Shown: piece by piece, positions 1 to 7,913 of the stretch
Position numbering within the stretch: position 1 is the stretch's first letter
Layout: each line of letters opens with the position of its first letter
Assembly: GCA_900551985.1 (NCBI GenBank)
Contig: URYG01000008.1
Location: 1 to 33,922, forward strand
DNA: 33,922 bases
Origin: an uncultured Prevotella sp.
GTDB lineage: Bacteria > Bacteroidota > Bacteroidia > Bacteroidales > Bacteroidaceae
Direction of reading: 5' to 3'
Position numbers and translations under genes: made by a program
Notes under the pieces: generated by a model
What the model saw: the letters and a program-made list of their open reading frames with translations, nothing else
What the model was told of the DNA's origin: nothing
Databases searched by the model: none

Positions 1-85
1 TGGCTTTCTTCTGTTTCTTTGCGGCATTGGCGCTTAGTGGCGAAAACGCCACTAAGCAAGCCATTAGCCAGATATATTTCTTCAT
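1..85 (-). CDS. Start of an exported protein (partial, runs off the left edge)
   Basis: Reading leftward from an ATG at 83-85 there is an open frame of 28 codons to the window edge. It begins MKKYIWLMACLVAFSPLSAN and continues AAKKQKKA. A lysine-rich start, a hydrophobic core and a small-residue cleavage region (SANA-A) make a convincing Sec signal peptide. It starts 23 bases after the stop of the GH105 gene and on the same strand, so it is probably the next gene of that operon. The family cannot be told from 28 residues; another pectin-degrading enzyme is a guess from context. Codons 11-18 contain a perfect 11-bp inverted repeat. Confidence 0.72.
   Translation of the reverse strand, partial: MKKYIWLMACLVAFSPLSANAAKKQKKA
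32..57 (-). repeat. Perfect 11-bp hairpin inside a signal-peptide coding region
   Basis: GCTTAGTGGCG (32-42) and CGCCACTAAGC (47-57) are exact reverse complements around AAAA. In the minus-strand mRNA this gives an 11-bp stem with a UUUU loop, starting about 28 bases after the start codon of the partial gene. It is not followed by a U-run, so it is not a standard terminator. Confidence 0.75.
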
Positions 86-108
86 GATTTGTTTTCTTTT
101 TTACCCTT

Positions 109-1236
109 TTACTTTTTTGCCTTTACGAGCTTGTAATACTCTGCGGCGCCGAGCAGGAGGCAGCCGGTGCCGTAATCCTCGAAGTCGGGAACGGAGGTGA
201 AGGTGACTGGCTGACTGGCTGCAGGATCCTTTCCTGTGCCCTGGTTGTAGCCGATGAAGCCATCCTCATGAACGGATGCTGCAAGCGCCTTCCATGCCTT
301 GTCCATCGCCTTCTGATAGGTGGCTCTAGGAAGAATGCCCTGCTGAACACCCCATGCCATTCCATAGAGGAAGAGACCTGTACCGGTCATCTCAGGACCG
401 CCATAGTTGGCTGGACAAACGAGGCTCACGTTCCAGTAACCATCCTCGCGCTGGCATTTCAGGATGGCCTGACTCATCAGGATAAAGTCTTTCTTCAGAT
501 ACTGATAGTATTTGTCTGTCTTTGGCAGAGTCTCCATCACGCGGATCAGGGCTGCATATACCCAACCGTTGCCACGGCTCCAGTAGCAGTTGCTGCCATC
601 TTTCTCCTTGTAAGGTGGCACGTAGTCCTTGTCTCTCCACCAGAGACCTTCTTTCTTGTTAAAGAGACCGTTAGCCAGGGTGTCACGGCTCCATTTATAG
701 GAATTCATCGCATAATCCAGGTACTTGCGCTCACCTGTGATCTTGGCATACTTAGCATAGACAGGCATCGCCATTTGGATCGCATCAATCCAGGTCCAGT
801 AGTTTACCCGGTTGGTGGCCATCTGATGGTCGAGGTTCTCCTTTACCTTGCTTAAGTCCTTCTTGCCGCCGGTCTGAACGTAGCGGTCCATGTAGGTCTG
901 CTGGCAGCACTGGTTGTCGGCATCGGTATCGTTCACGCTGCCACGGGCAGTCCATTTGTGATAATCCGCCCACTTGTCGGTGTAGTCGAGATAACGCTGC
1001 TGAGGGTCAATCTCGTAAAGCGCCATCAATCCCTCGTAATATACGGCACGGGTCCAGAGGTTGCTGGTGCGGACTTTCTTCACAAATGTGTCGAGAGTAG
1101 GGTCGCTGTACTTTGTCATGAAGTAGTTGTTGGTGCGATTGGCTACTTCCAGGATTTCATTCTGCAGTGCGTTCTGGGCTGATACAGAAGTCAGCCCTAG
1201 GAGCATGAAGAGCGATGAAAAGATCAGTTTTTTCAT
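109..1236 (-). CDS. GH105 unsaturated rhamnogalacturonyl hydrolase
   Basis: The 375-residue product matches the YteR/RhiN-type GH105 family in length and motifs. These enzymes hydrate and release the 4,5-unsaturated galacturonic acid left at the non-reducing end of lyase products. Residues 1-20 (MKKLIFSSLFMLLGLTSVSA) are a signal peptide, so it is periplasmic or exported. The (alpha/alpha)6-barrel features are visible: LWTRAVYYEGLMALY near 60-74, WTWIDAIQMAMP near 147-158 with D151 as the likely catalytic Asp, the YWSRGNGW motif near 220, and GGPEMTGTGLFLYGMAWG further on. It lies 255 bases downstream of the GH106 rhamnosidase on the same strand. GH105 and GH106 acting in turn on rhamnogalacturonan-I fragments is the expected order. 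Family call firm; exact linkage specificity inferred from context. Confidence 0.92.
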   Translation of the reverse strand: MKKLIFSSLFMLLGLTSVSAQNALQNEILEVANRTNNYFMTKYSDPTLDTFVKKVRTSNLWTRAVYYEGLMALYEIDPQQRYLDYTDKWADYHKWTARGSVNDTDADNQCCQQTYMDRYVQTGGKKDLSKVKENLDHQMATNRVNYWTWIDAIQMAMPVYAKYAKITGERKYLDYAMNSYKWSRDTLANGLFNKKEGLWWRDKDYVPPYKEKDGSNCYWSRGNGWVYAALIRVMETLPKTDKYYQYLKKDFILMSQAILKCQREDGYWNVSLVCPANYGGPEMTGTGLFLYGMAWGVQQGILPRATYQKAMDKAWKALAASVHEDGFIGYNQGTGKDPAASQPVTFTSVPDFEDYGTGCLLLGAAEYYKLVKAKK

Positions 1237-1272
1237 TTGTCTTGTTATTAAATGTTTGTTTATTATTTTTTT

Positions 1273-1480
1273 TCAAGAATTAGAGAAATAAATTCTATAA
1301 TTCTAGACTTTAAAGTTTTTATCAAGAATTTAAGAATTAGAGAATTTATTCTCATGCATGATGCTATGAATTGATGAGAAGTTCAAGAAAGTTGACGTTG
1401 TCAACTCTTGCTTCTTTGAATTCTTGCCTAGAGGCACGTCATCAAGCAAGAATGAAATTCTTAAATTCTCTAATTCTTGA
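1273..1480. repeat. AT-rich intergenic cluster of inverted repeats
   Basis: The 255-base gap between GH106 and GH105 holds nested repeats. TCAAGAATTAGAGAA (1273-1287) is the exact reverse complement of 1466-1480. AAGAATTAGAGAATTT (1332-1347) is the reverse complement of 1463-1478 and overlaps the same right arm. In the middle GTTGAC-GTT-GTCAAC (1391-1405) is a perfect palindrome that extends as an imperfect hairpin into flanking AAGAA/TTCTT. The outer arms could fold the whole spacer into one long structure. It may reduce read-through from GH106 to GH105 or be the relic of a small mobile repeat. No promoter matching TAnnTTTG was seen on the minus strand. Confidence 0.65.
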
Positions 1481-1491
1481 CTTATGATTAT

Positions 1492-4071
1492 TTACTTGAT
1501 TTCCACGAGTTTCACGGTGCTGTTGAGTCCGCTTGGCACAGGAGTCCAGTTCTCGTAGGTGGTCTTCTTGTAATTGATGTCCACCACATTGATTTCCTTC
1601 ATCTTGCGCCACTTCACGCCATGACGGTCCATTTCTGCGATGCGGTTGGCTGGCAGATTGGTAACCTCGATGCGGATGATGTTCTTACCCTTGTTGAGTG
1701 CATCCTTGCAGTTGAGGATATATGGTACAGCCCAGGCGCATCCTACATATTTATTATTGATATAGACGCGGGCACTTTCACGTACATCCCCGAGGTCGAT
1801 AGCCCACTGTCTCTGGGCATCATCCTTCGACAGCTTGATGGTGGTTTCGTAAACACCTGTTCCCATCATCACCTTCGCCTTGTCGCTGAGTCCTTCCCAG
1901 GTCTTTACTCCCTTGAGGTTGAAGGTTTCGCCCACCTTAGGAGCCTCCTCGGTGAATGACAGCTTCCAGGCATTTGCGGTCAGGTCGATGGTCTTGCTAT
2001 CTGCAGCAGCGATGGCTTCCTTTTCGCTCACCTTCACCTTGGAACCGAGTTTCCACTCGCTTACAGGCTTATCCGAGGTGATGAGGATGCGGCTCTCTCC
2101 ACTCTTCAGGTTCAGCTGGATGCCCTTGTCGCTGATAGCCGCCTTGTGGTATTCGCCCGTCATCGGGTTATACCAGAGACCGTTCTTCTCGTTTACAGCC
2201 AAGGCTACGCTAGAGGCGATGTCCTTGCTGGTGAGGTTGGCGATGAAGTAATGATGACCGATGCTGTTGTTGCGGCGTATCATCTTCAAGCCCAGGTCCT
2301 TTTTCATCAGTTCCGGTTTTGCCGCCTGTTCCATCGCCTTGATGTTATCGCCCTTGATAATCTTGGCACCTTGTGCCTTGAGGGCTGAGATATGCTGGAT
2401 CACATCGCTTGGCATGATGTTGTTGCCAGGAATGATGATACCCTTGTATCGGGTTCCGGCAGCCGTCTCTACCATTCCATTCTTAAAGGTACACGTGCGG
2501 AGATACTTGTCGCTGATGTAATCGCAGTCGAATCCAGCTTTGTCGATGTCGAGAATCACCTTGATAAACTCAGGTGCCTTCTTTGCCATGCTGTGGATGT
2601 CGAATTGCATCAGCCAGTTCTTGGTATCCTTGCGCCACATATCTCTTACCGGCAGATAAACCAGGAAGTCGTTGTCTGGCTGTCCCCACTGCAGATAGGT
2701 CTGGCAGTTGGTGATGTATTTCATCAGTTCCGGAGCGTCGCGCCAGATGCTGTTGGTAGGACTCATATCCACCGAAGCATAGAATTTCCATCCTGGCCAT
2801 GGATCGTTCTTAGGCGAATAGGCGGTGCCATGGAAGAACATGTGGTTTACGCCGGCGCAGAACATCAGGTCCATATCCGGTTTCATCTGGCTCAGGGATG
2901 TGCGGAAGTGCTCGGTGAGCCAGGTGAAGGTTTCGCTGGATGTATATTTCTTTCCGGTGATGTGCGCAGCCGATGGAGCATATTTCAGCATACTCAGGTC
3001 GCTGAAGTTAGGACGGGTCTTGCCCGGATCCTTGCGCAGTCCCTTGATGCCGAAGTCGGTCAGTCCGAAGCCTTCAATCTCAGGAATGTCAACGGCAGCA
3101 TAGCAGTCGATGAGGTTGGCTGGTGAACCGTGTGCCTGGTTGCGGGTGATGGCGCCACGCTTGTTTGCCCATTTGGTCCACTGCTCCGTGAAGTTTTTGA
3201 GCAGCATGTCGCCTAGGGTTTCACGGTAATCGCTTACCACTACGGCATCGCCATCCAGAAATTCCGGGAACTTATCCTGCAACTTGTATCCGTGATATTT
3301 CTCGAATTCCGTGAGGAGGGTAGGAGTCCAGTTGGCACCATATACCTCGTAGCTGTCGTTGAAGAAAGTATGAGGATATGGAGTCTTTGAAGCCACGAAG
3401 GTGCTGTCGATATGCTGCAGGTAATTAGCCACGGCAGTAGAGTCGAAGTGGTCGATAACGTATCCTTCTCCTCCAGGAGCAGCACGCTTTACCTTCTGTC
3501 GGGTACGGCTCTCATAGAGGGCGATGACGCGCTTCTTATATTTTTCTCCTTCCACAGGGAAAGCCTTGATGAGTTTCAGCTTGGCGAAATCACGCTCTTT
3601 CTTCGGCACGTTGAACTCAATCTCCATCAGTTTCTGCTTTACATCTACGATGGTATCTACGAATACCGCCTTGCATGCCGCCTCGCTGATAGGTACCCAA
3701 GGACCACCGAAAGGCCATCCTGTACCTGTAGCCATATCGGTTTCGATGCCCACCTGCTTGTTTTCCTTTTCCACGAACTTGAGCATATCCATCCATTTTG
3801 GCGAGAGATACGGGATCTCATTCTTGTCGTTGCCCTGCACACCATAGAGGGGTGTGATTTCCACGGCACCGATGCCCGCCTTGGCATATTCGCCAAGGTT
3901 CCACTTCAGATTCTCTTGATCCACGGCAGATCCCATCCACCACCATCTAATGCCCGGTTTGGCTTCCTGCGTAGGGGTAGGGAGCAACTGTGCCTGGCAG
4001 TTGAGTGAAGACATCAACGCCATGGCAAAGGATAATCCTATGAATTTATGATTTCTTTTATTGTTCATCAT
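1492..4071 (-). CDS. GH106 alpha-L-rhamnosidase
   Basis: The product (859 residues) carries the GH106 signature near its N terminus: PGIRWWWMGSAVDQENLKWN (39-58) followed by GIGAVEITPLYGVQG (67-81) and TGTGWPFGGPW. Later landmarks are FFNDSYEV, the SSETFTWL segment, GVNHMFFHGTAYSP and a C-terminal beta-sandwich with WAIDLGDVRESARVYINNKY. A signal peptide covers about residues 1-27. GH106 enzymes remove terminal alpha-linked L-rhamnose from pectin fragments. The protein seems shorter than the roughly 1,000-1,150 residues I recall for characterised members, so one accessory beta domain may be missing. It has its own promoter at 4116-4123 and is insulated from upstream genes by two terminators. 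GH105 follows on the same strand. Confidence 0.9.
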   Translation of the reverse strand: MMNNKRNHKFIGLSFAMALMSSLNCQAQLLPTPTQEAKPGIRWWWMGSAVDQENLKWNLGEYAKAGIGAVEITPLYGVQGNDKNEIPYLSPKWMDMLKFVEKENKQVGIETDMATGTGWPFGGPWVPISEAACKAVFVDTIVDVKQKLMEIEFNVPKKERDFAKLKLIKAFPVEGEKYKKRVIALYESRTRQKVKRAAPGGEGYVIDHFDSTAVANYLQHIDSTFVASKTPYPHTFFNDSYEVYGANWTPTLLTEFEKYHGYKLQDKFPEFLDGDAVVVSDYRETLGDMLLKNFTEQWTKWANKRGAITRNQAHGSPANLIDCYAAVDIPEIEGFGLTDFGIKGLRKDPGKTRPNFSDLSMLKYAPSAAHITGKKYTSSETFTWLTEHFRTSLSQMKPDMDLMFCAGVNHMFFHGTAYSPKNDPWPGWKFYASVDMSPTNSIWRDAPELMKYITNCQTYLQWGQPDNDFLVYLPVRDMWRKDTKNWLMQFDIHSMAKKAPEFIKVILDIDKAGFDCDYISDKYLRTCTFKNGMVETAAGTRYKGIIIPGNNIMPSDVIQHISALKAQGAKIIKGDNIKAMEQAAKPELMKKDLGLKMIRRNNSIGHHYFIANLTSKDIASSVALAVNEKNGLWYNPMTGEYHKAAISDKGIQLNLKSGESRILITSDKPVSEWKLGSKVKVSEKEAIAAADSKTIDLTANAWKLSFTEEAPKVGETFNLKGVKTWEGLSDKAKVMMGTGVYETTIKLSKDDAQRQWAIDLGDVRESARVYINNKYVGCAWAVPYILNCKDALNKGKNIIRIEVTNLPANRIAEMDRHGVKWRKMKEINVVDINYKKTTYENWTPVPSGLNSTVKLVEIK

Positions 4072-4115
4072 ATTGGGTTTTATTAAGTTGATCCTAATTG
4101 TTTATTCTTCGGATG

Positions 4116-4123
4116 CAAAGATA
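4116..4123 (-). promoter_or_regulatory. Bacteroidetes -7 promoter element for GH106
   Basis: On the minus strand the bases read TATCTTTG, an exact TAnnTTTG match, 44 bases before the GH106 start codon. The -33 region is poor (TTGG near 4135-4138 rather than TTTG). Two terminator-like hairpins immediately upstream make an independent promoter necessary, which supports the call. Confidence 0.6.
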
Positions 4124-4218
4124 GCGAAAAATACCCAATAATACCAGTATAATGATTCTTAAAAATGTAAAATTGTACAAATATGCTAGGTGTTTTGCCA
4201 AAAAGTCTAGAAATCGCA

Positions 4219-4248
4219 TAAAAAAGAAGACCTCGCAAAACGCGAGGT
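4219..4248 (-). terminator. Rho-independent terminator after the deacetylase operon
   Basis: On the minus strand ACCTCGC-GTTTT-GCGAGGT (7-bp stem, 4230-4248) is followed by CTTCTTTTTTATG. The stem plus T-tract is a good intrinsic terminator for transcripts arriving from the deacetylase gene, placed before the GH106 promoter. Confidence 0.75.
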
Positions 4249-4256
4249 ATCAAGAA

Positions 4257-4288
4257 AAGAAAAAGGTGATCATCGGCTGATGATCACC
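4257..4288 (-). terminator. Terminator overlapping the deacetylase stop codon
   Basis: GGTGATCATC (4265-4274) and GATGATCACC (4279-4288) are perfect 10-bp arms around GGCT. On the minus strand the hairpin encodes the last codons and the TGA stop at 4270-4272, and is followed by TTTTTCTTTTC. It lies directly before the 4219-4248 terminator, making a tandem pair. Confidence 0.65.
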
Positions 4289-5217
4289 TTTCCTTTTAAT
4301 GGTTCTATCTGAATCAGATATTTCTCGTTTCTGTATTTGACAGGAATCTCCCTTCCGTACTGCATCGCCTTGACGGGTTGGAAATCCAAAACCAGGGTGA
4401 GTGGCACCTGGAAGATGTCTTTGTTGAGTTTCATCTTCGGGGTAACCACCACTTGATTCTTCTTGTTTTTTATTTTCAGGGTGGTGTTATCACGCTCCTG
4501 CTGGTATGCCGCTACATCATGGAAGGTAGCAATCCAGAGCTTCCCGCTTCGGGCTTGCTCCAGTGCGTAATCAAACATCTTCCATAGGCGGGTCTCGTCG
4601 CCGAAACTGTCGTATCCCATGCGGATGCCGTGGGTCATCGTTACCGCCCATTCACCTTTATCTATCACTCCTTGCAGGTAATTCTCAACCCATTCCTGGG
4701 TGCGCTTGCTGCCAAGACTAACCTGAAAGGTTCGCGTTCCCACACGGTCTTTGCTGCAATATGCCACCGTCTCGTCGCTCTTCCTGTTGCCTGGATAGAA
4801 ATAGGTGCGGGGGAAGAAGCCGGTGTGCTGATAGATGAGTGTATCGTTGTGCTGCACCTCGTAGCGCAGCTCTTCTGCCGTCAGCTTGGTAACGTTCTTG
4901 TGATTGTAGCCATGACTCGTCATCTCCTGCCCGTCCTGTGCCATTTCCTTAGCCTGTTCCCAAGAGAAGGTCTGTTTCTCAGGATTCTTGGGTTGAAACT
5001 CCATACGGGAACCGATGAGGCAGAAGGTGCCCTTGATTCCCAGTTCTTTCATCTTCGGGAAGAGGATGGAGTATTGCTCCTTCAATCCGTCATCGAAGGT
5101 GAAGGAGATGGCAGCCTGACAGTTGTCGGCAAATCTAGCAATGGAAATTTTTTGAGCATGGATACCCGAAGGTACCATGCTCAAGCAACAAACGACAAAT
5201 AAACCAATTAACTTCAT
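4270..5217 (-). CDS. Secreted polysaccharide deacetylase (NodB/CE4-like)
   Basis: The 315-residue product has a signal peptide (residues 1-21) and a NodB-homology domain. ISFTFDDGLKEQYS at 37-50 contains the TFDDG motif with the paired Asp at 42-43, and TSHGYNH (100-106) contributes the two metal-binding His (102 and 106). FYPGNRKSDE and VTMTHGIRMGYDS further on match later CE4 motifs. Such enzymes use a metal ion to remove N- or O-acetyl groups. In this locus an O-acetyl group on pectin is the likely substrate, but that is inference. The last 60-70 residues form a separate small beta domain. It begins 42 bases after the SGNH esterase on the same strand, and both appear to be transcribed from the promoter at 6202. 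Confidence 0.85.
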   Translation of the reverse strand: MKLIGLFVVCCLSMVPSGIHAQKISIARFADNCQAAISFTFDDGLKEQYSILFPKMKELGIKGTFCLIGSRMEFQPKNPEKQTFSWEQAKEMAQDGQEMTSHGYNHKNVTKLTAEELRYEVQHNDTLIYQHTGFFPRTYFYPGNRKSDETVAYCSKDRVGTRTFQVSLGSKRTQEWVENYLQGVIDKGEWAVTMTHGIRMGYDSFGDETRLWKMFDYALEQARSGKLWIATFHDVAAYQQERDNTTLKIKNKKNQVVVTPKMKLNKDIFQVPLTLVLDFQPVKAMQYGREIPVKYRNEKYLIQIEPLKGKVIISR

Positions 5218-5259
5218 AAATGGTATCTTAAACCTATAAGTGTAACAAACATCTAACTT

Positions 5260-6138
5260 TTATTTGAGAAGTTTCTTCTTCTCGATGAGCTGGAACATCT
5301 TGTTGCCCAACTCCTGCGCTCCCTCGGCATCGAAGTGGAGAACATCGCTGCGCAGGCTGGCGTTCGGCACATCTACCACATAGATATTCTTGTCTTCCTG
5401 GGCGAGTCGATGCTGGGCATCTTCCACGCCTTGGCTCCACTGCTTGCTCTTGTGCGAGATTCCACCTATTATAATAGGTAGGTTGGCATACTTCTTTTTG
5501 CCAGTTTTCTCTACGAGATAGGTGCGGATATAGGTGAGCATCTGCTTCAGGTTGTGATAGTAGTTCTTAGCCTGATGTCGGTCGCTCTCTCCCTGATGCC
5601 AGAGCATGAATTTGATGTCATATCCTTCCGGCAACTTGCTCAGCTGGTTGTCGATGCAGGCACCGATATTCTCGGTGAAAGCCTTCAAGAGACTCTTTCC
5701 TCCCTTGTCTGAGGCAACGTTCTTGCCGAGATATTCAGGCGATGCGTTCCAATATTGTTTGCTGGTGCTGGTGCAGAGCGTATCGATGGCTGTACCACCG
5801 AGACTCTCCTTGATGACATAGAAGTCCTTCTGCAGTTTCTTCTCCACGTTCCAATATACGATGGCGTCGTAAGCCCAGCGGCCCGACTTGTTCTTGTTGT
5901 TGATGCGAGGCCAGAAGGTCTCGAACTTGCCCTCTCCAGAAAGGCTGCTGGAACCGAAGCTCCACTGGCAGTACTTGTATTTCTGCTGTTGAATCTCGGC
6001 AGGAAGTTCAGAGTTCATCACTCTTCCATCGGTGTTCGACTGACCTGCGGTGAGGATGACCACGGCTGGCTGTTTCTTGGCAGCCACTGGCATCAGGCTC
6101 AGGGTTGCGAGTATTATACAAAATATTTTCTTCTTCAT
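5260..6138 (-). CDS. Secreted SGNH-type carbohydrate O-acetylesterase (SASA/CE6-like)
   Basis: The product has 292 residues with a signal peptide (about 1-20). VILTAGQSNTDGR (28-39) presents the nucleophile Ser34 in the GQSN block. FYVIKESLGGTAID (107-119) gives the oxyanion Gly block. FMLWHQGESD (177-186) is the hallmark WxQGE(S/A)D motif of the sialate O-acetylesterase-like (PF03629) and CE6 enzymes. SDVLHFDAEGA (264-274) carries the catalytic Asp265 and His268. All triad parts are therefore present. It probably removes acetyl groups from pectin or from xylan attached to it; family is firm, substrate inferred. It is the first gene of a two-gene unit with the downstream deacetylase, giving two independent deacetylating activities beside the two CE12 modules upstream. 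Confidence 0.85.
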   Translation of the reverse strand: MKKKIFCIILATLSLMPVAAKKQPAVVILTAGQSNTDGRVMNSELPAEIQQQKYKYCQWSFGSSSLSGEGKFETFWPRINNKNKSGRWAYDAIVYWNVEKKLQKDFYVIKESLGGTAIDTLCTSTSKQYWNASPEYLGKNVASDKGGKSLLKAFTENIGACIDNQLSKLPEGYDIKFMLWHQGESDRHQAKNYYHNLKQMLTYIRTYLVEKTGKKKYANLPIIIGGISHKSKQWSQGVEDAQHRLAQEDKNIYVVDVPNASLRSDVLHFDAEGAQELGNKMFQLIEKKKLLK

Positions 6139-6201
6139 TGTTTTTATAATAATTAATGTGTTGTTGTTACATGTTGAGTACCAACTTTATTATTGGTGTT
6201 G

Positions 6202-6209
6202 CAAAGGTA
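6202..6209 (-). promoter_or_regulatory. Bacteroidetes -7 promoter element for the esterase-deacetylase unit
   Basis: The minus strand reads TACCTTTG, an exact TAnnTTTG, 63 bases before the esterase start codon. The -33 position falls inside a long inverted repeat (6222-6266) that separates the gene from susD. Confidence 0.6.
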
Positions 6210-6221
6210 ATGTTTTTTAGG

Positions 6222-6266
6222 GAACAATTAGGTGTAGTTTTCGTTCAAAACTGCACCTAATCGTTC
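6222..6266. repeat. Long inverted repeat between susD and the esterase
   Basis: GAAC-A-ATTAGGTG-T-AGTTTT pairs with AAAACT-G-CACCTAAT-C-GTTC around CGTTC, with single-base mismatches. There is no T-run on either side, so it is a weak terminator at best. It covers the likely -33 region of the esterase promoter at 6202-6209, so an operator or an attenuator for transcripts leaving susD are both possible. Confidence 0.6.
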
Positions 6267-6277
6267 ATATTTCCATG

Positions 6278-7870
6278 TTAGTACCCCTTGTTTTGTGTGT
6301 AAAGGCCCTTTCTTACCTCGATTTGGCTTTGTGGGATAGGGTAGAGATACATATCTGCCGTAACACGTGAGGCGTACTGTTTGTACGTTCCATTGACGGT
6401 ATCATCGTTATCATTAAACATCTGCTTGATGGTATTGACGTACTCATTCCTACGTATCAAGTCAAACCATCTCACGCCTTCTTCGGCTAGCTCGTAGCGG
6501 CGTTCGTCTTGCACAGCCTTTTGAAATTCGGCTTCAGATAATGAAGTTTCGATATCTGTTAGACCGGCACGGCGACGAATCCTGTTCACCATTTCCCTGC
6601 CTTCCGCAGTGTTTCCTACACACTCGGCATAGAGCAGCATGATATCTTCGATACGAAGAAGCTGGAAGTTCTGCGGCCAGTAAGTGCGGTCCACGATGCT
6701 GGCATCCATGTCTGTCATTCCTAATTTCGCACGCTTTACCTTGCTCTCGAAGTATTTAACGTAAAATGTGTTTCCTTCGCTCGTGATGACGTTTCCATCC
6801 TCATCAACAGTTTCTTTGAGGTTTAAGGTGCCTCCTGCCCGTTGGTCGAGGTATTCATTGCTACCTTGCTTCTTCTCGATGAAATGCTTTTGCAACCCTC
6901 GTTCGATATAGACATGTGTTCCTGTTACCAGATTGTTTCCACACCATTCTGTACCGGGATTGCTAGGTACGCTGAGTGCAACCATCGGATTGCCTTGCCC
7001 CGATTCTGCTATATATTGTATTTCAAAGATGGAGTTCTTGTTGTCGTTCTCGTGCAACCAACTTTGATTCCAAGTATCCATATCTGGCATCCAATACTTG
7101 TTGTGGGTATTGGCATAGTCTATGACTTCCTTGAAGAGCTTCTGTGCCTCTGCTTTCTTGGCAGTGTCGTTGATAGGAAATCCAGCCATCGTCATATATA
7201 CTTTTCCGAGAAATCCTTTGGCTGCGACTTGGGTGAGACGTTCATTGTGTAACTTACCTTGATAGTCGGTGGCACTCTCTGCGAGATTCTCCACGGCATA
7301 CTGCAAATCAGGCACAATGATATTGGTATATATATCTATGGCCTCGCTTTGTCCTAACTCAAACGATTCGTTTGTGGTGAGGATGTGGGTAGGAGCTGGC
7401 ACTCTACCAAAGAATCTCACCAAGTCGAAGTAGGCTAATGCCCTGATGCAACGTGCTTCCGCCATATATTGCTTTTGAGTGCTTGCATCGTTGAAATCAC
7501 GCTCCCCTATCTTGTCGAGAAAGGTGTTGGCGGCAGACACAATCTTGTAATAGTCGCTCCAGCATCCCGACACGATATTGTCGGTTAAGAGACCATTTGC
7601 ATTGAAGGTGGCTACGTCGGCATAGTCGTTCTGCTTGCTGTCGGTGAGCAGCCAGGTGTTGTCTGAGCGAAGCTCGCTCATGGCAAACAGATACTTTGGT
7701 ATAGGTTTCAAAGTGCCATATAACCCAGTGAGTGCTTGATCCATCTGCGCTTCCGTCTTGTAGAAGTTGTCTGTAGTTTGTGTGTTCTTTGGCGTTACCG
7801 TCAGAAAATCATCACAAGCCGTGAGAGTTAGGGTCGTTACACCTATTATTATATACTGATATAGTTTCAT
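6278..7870 (-). CDS. susD: SusD/RagB-family outer-membrane glycan-binding lipoprotein
   Basis: The 530-residue product starts with a lipoprotein signal ending TLTAC at Cys19, followed by DDFLTVTPKN, the usual SusD N-terminal pattern with acidic residues that favour surface export. The TPR-rich fold is supported by EARCIRALAYFDLVRFFGRVPAP and by the C-terminal RRRAGLTDIETS, AVQDERRYELAEEGVRWFDLIR and YLYPIPQSQIEVRKGLYTQNKGY, all typical of RagB/SusD. It caps the SusC transporter and binds oligosaccharides at the cell surface. It starts 43 bases after the susC stop and is the last gene of the main operon. The ligand is inferred to be a rhamnogalacturonan-I fragment from the neighbouring lyases. 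Confidence 0.95.
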   Translation of the reverse strand: MKLYQYIIIGVTTLTLTACDDFLTVTPKNTQTTDNFYKTEAQMDQALTGLYGTLKPIPKYLFAMSELRSDNTWLLTDSKQNDYADVATFNANGLLTDNIVSGCWSDYYKIVSAANTFLDKIGERDFNDASTQKQYMAEARCIRALAYFDLVRFFGRVPAPTHILTTNESFELGQSEAIDIYTNIIVPDLQYAVENLAESATDYQGKLHNERLTQVAAKGFLGKVYMTMAGFPINDTAKKAEAQKLFKEVIDYANTHNKYWMPDMDTWNQSWLHENDNKNSIFEIQYIAESGQGNPMVALSVPSNPGTEWCGNNLVTGTHVYIERGLQKHFIEKKQGSNEYLDQRAGGTLNLKETVDEDGNVITSEGNTFYVKYFESKVKRAKLGMTDMDASIVDRTYWPQNFQLLRIEDIMLLYAECVGNTAEGREMVNRIRRRAGLTDIETSLSEAEFQKAVQDERRYELAEEGVRWFDLIRRNEYVNTIKQMFNDNDDTVNGTYKQYASRVTADMYLYPIPQSQIEVRKGLYTQNKGY

Positions 7871-7913
7871 AATCTTTGCTTGTTTAGAATTATATGTTTA
7901 TTCCGAAGTTGCT

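Noticed and set aside
268..855. Long plus-strand open frames opposite GH105, GH106, SusC, GH2 and rhaA
   Set aside because: They are antisense shadows of strongly supported genes and show no start signals or family motifs.
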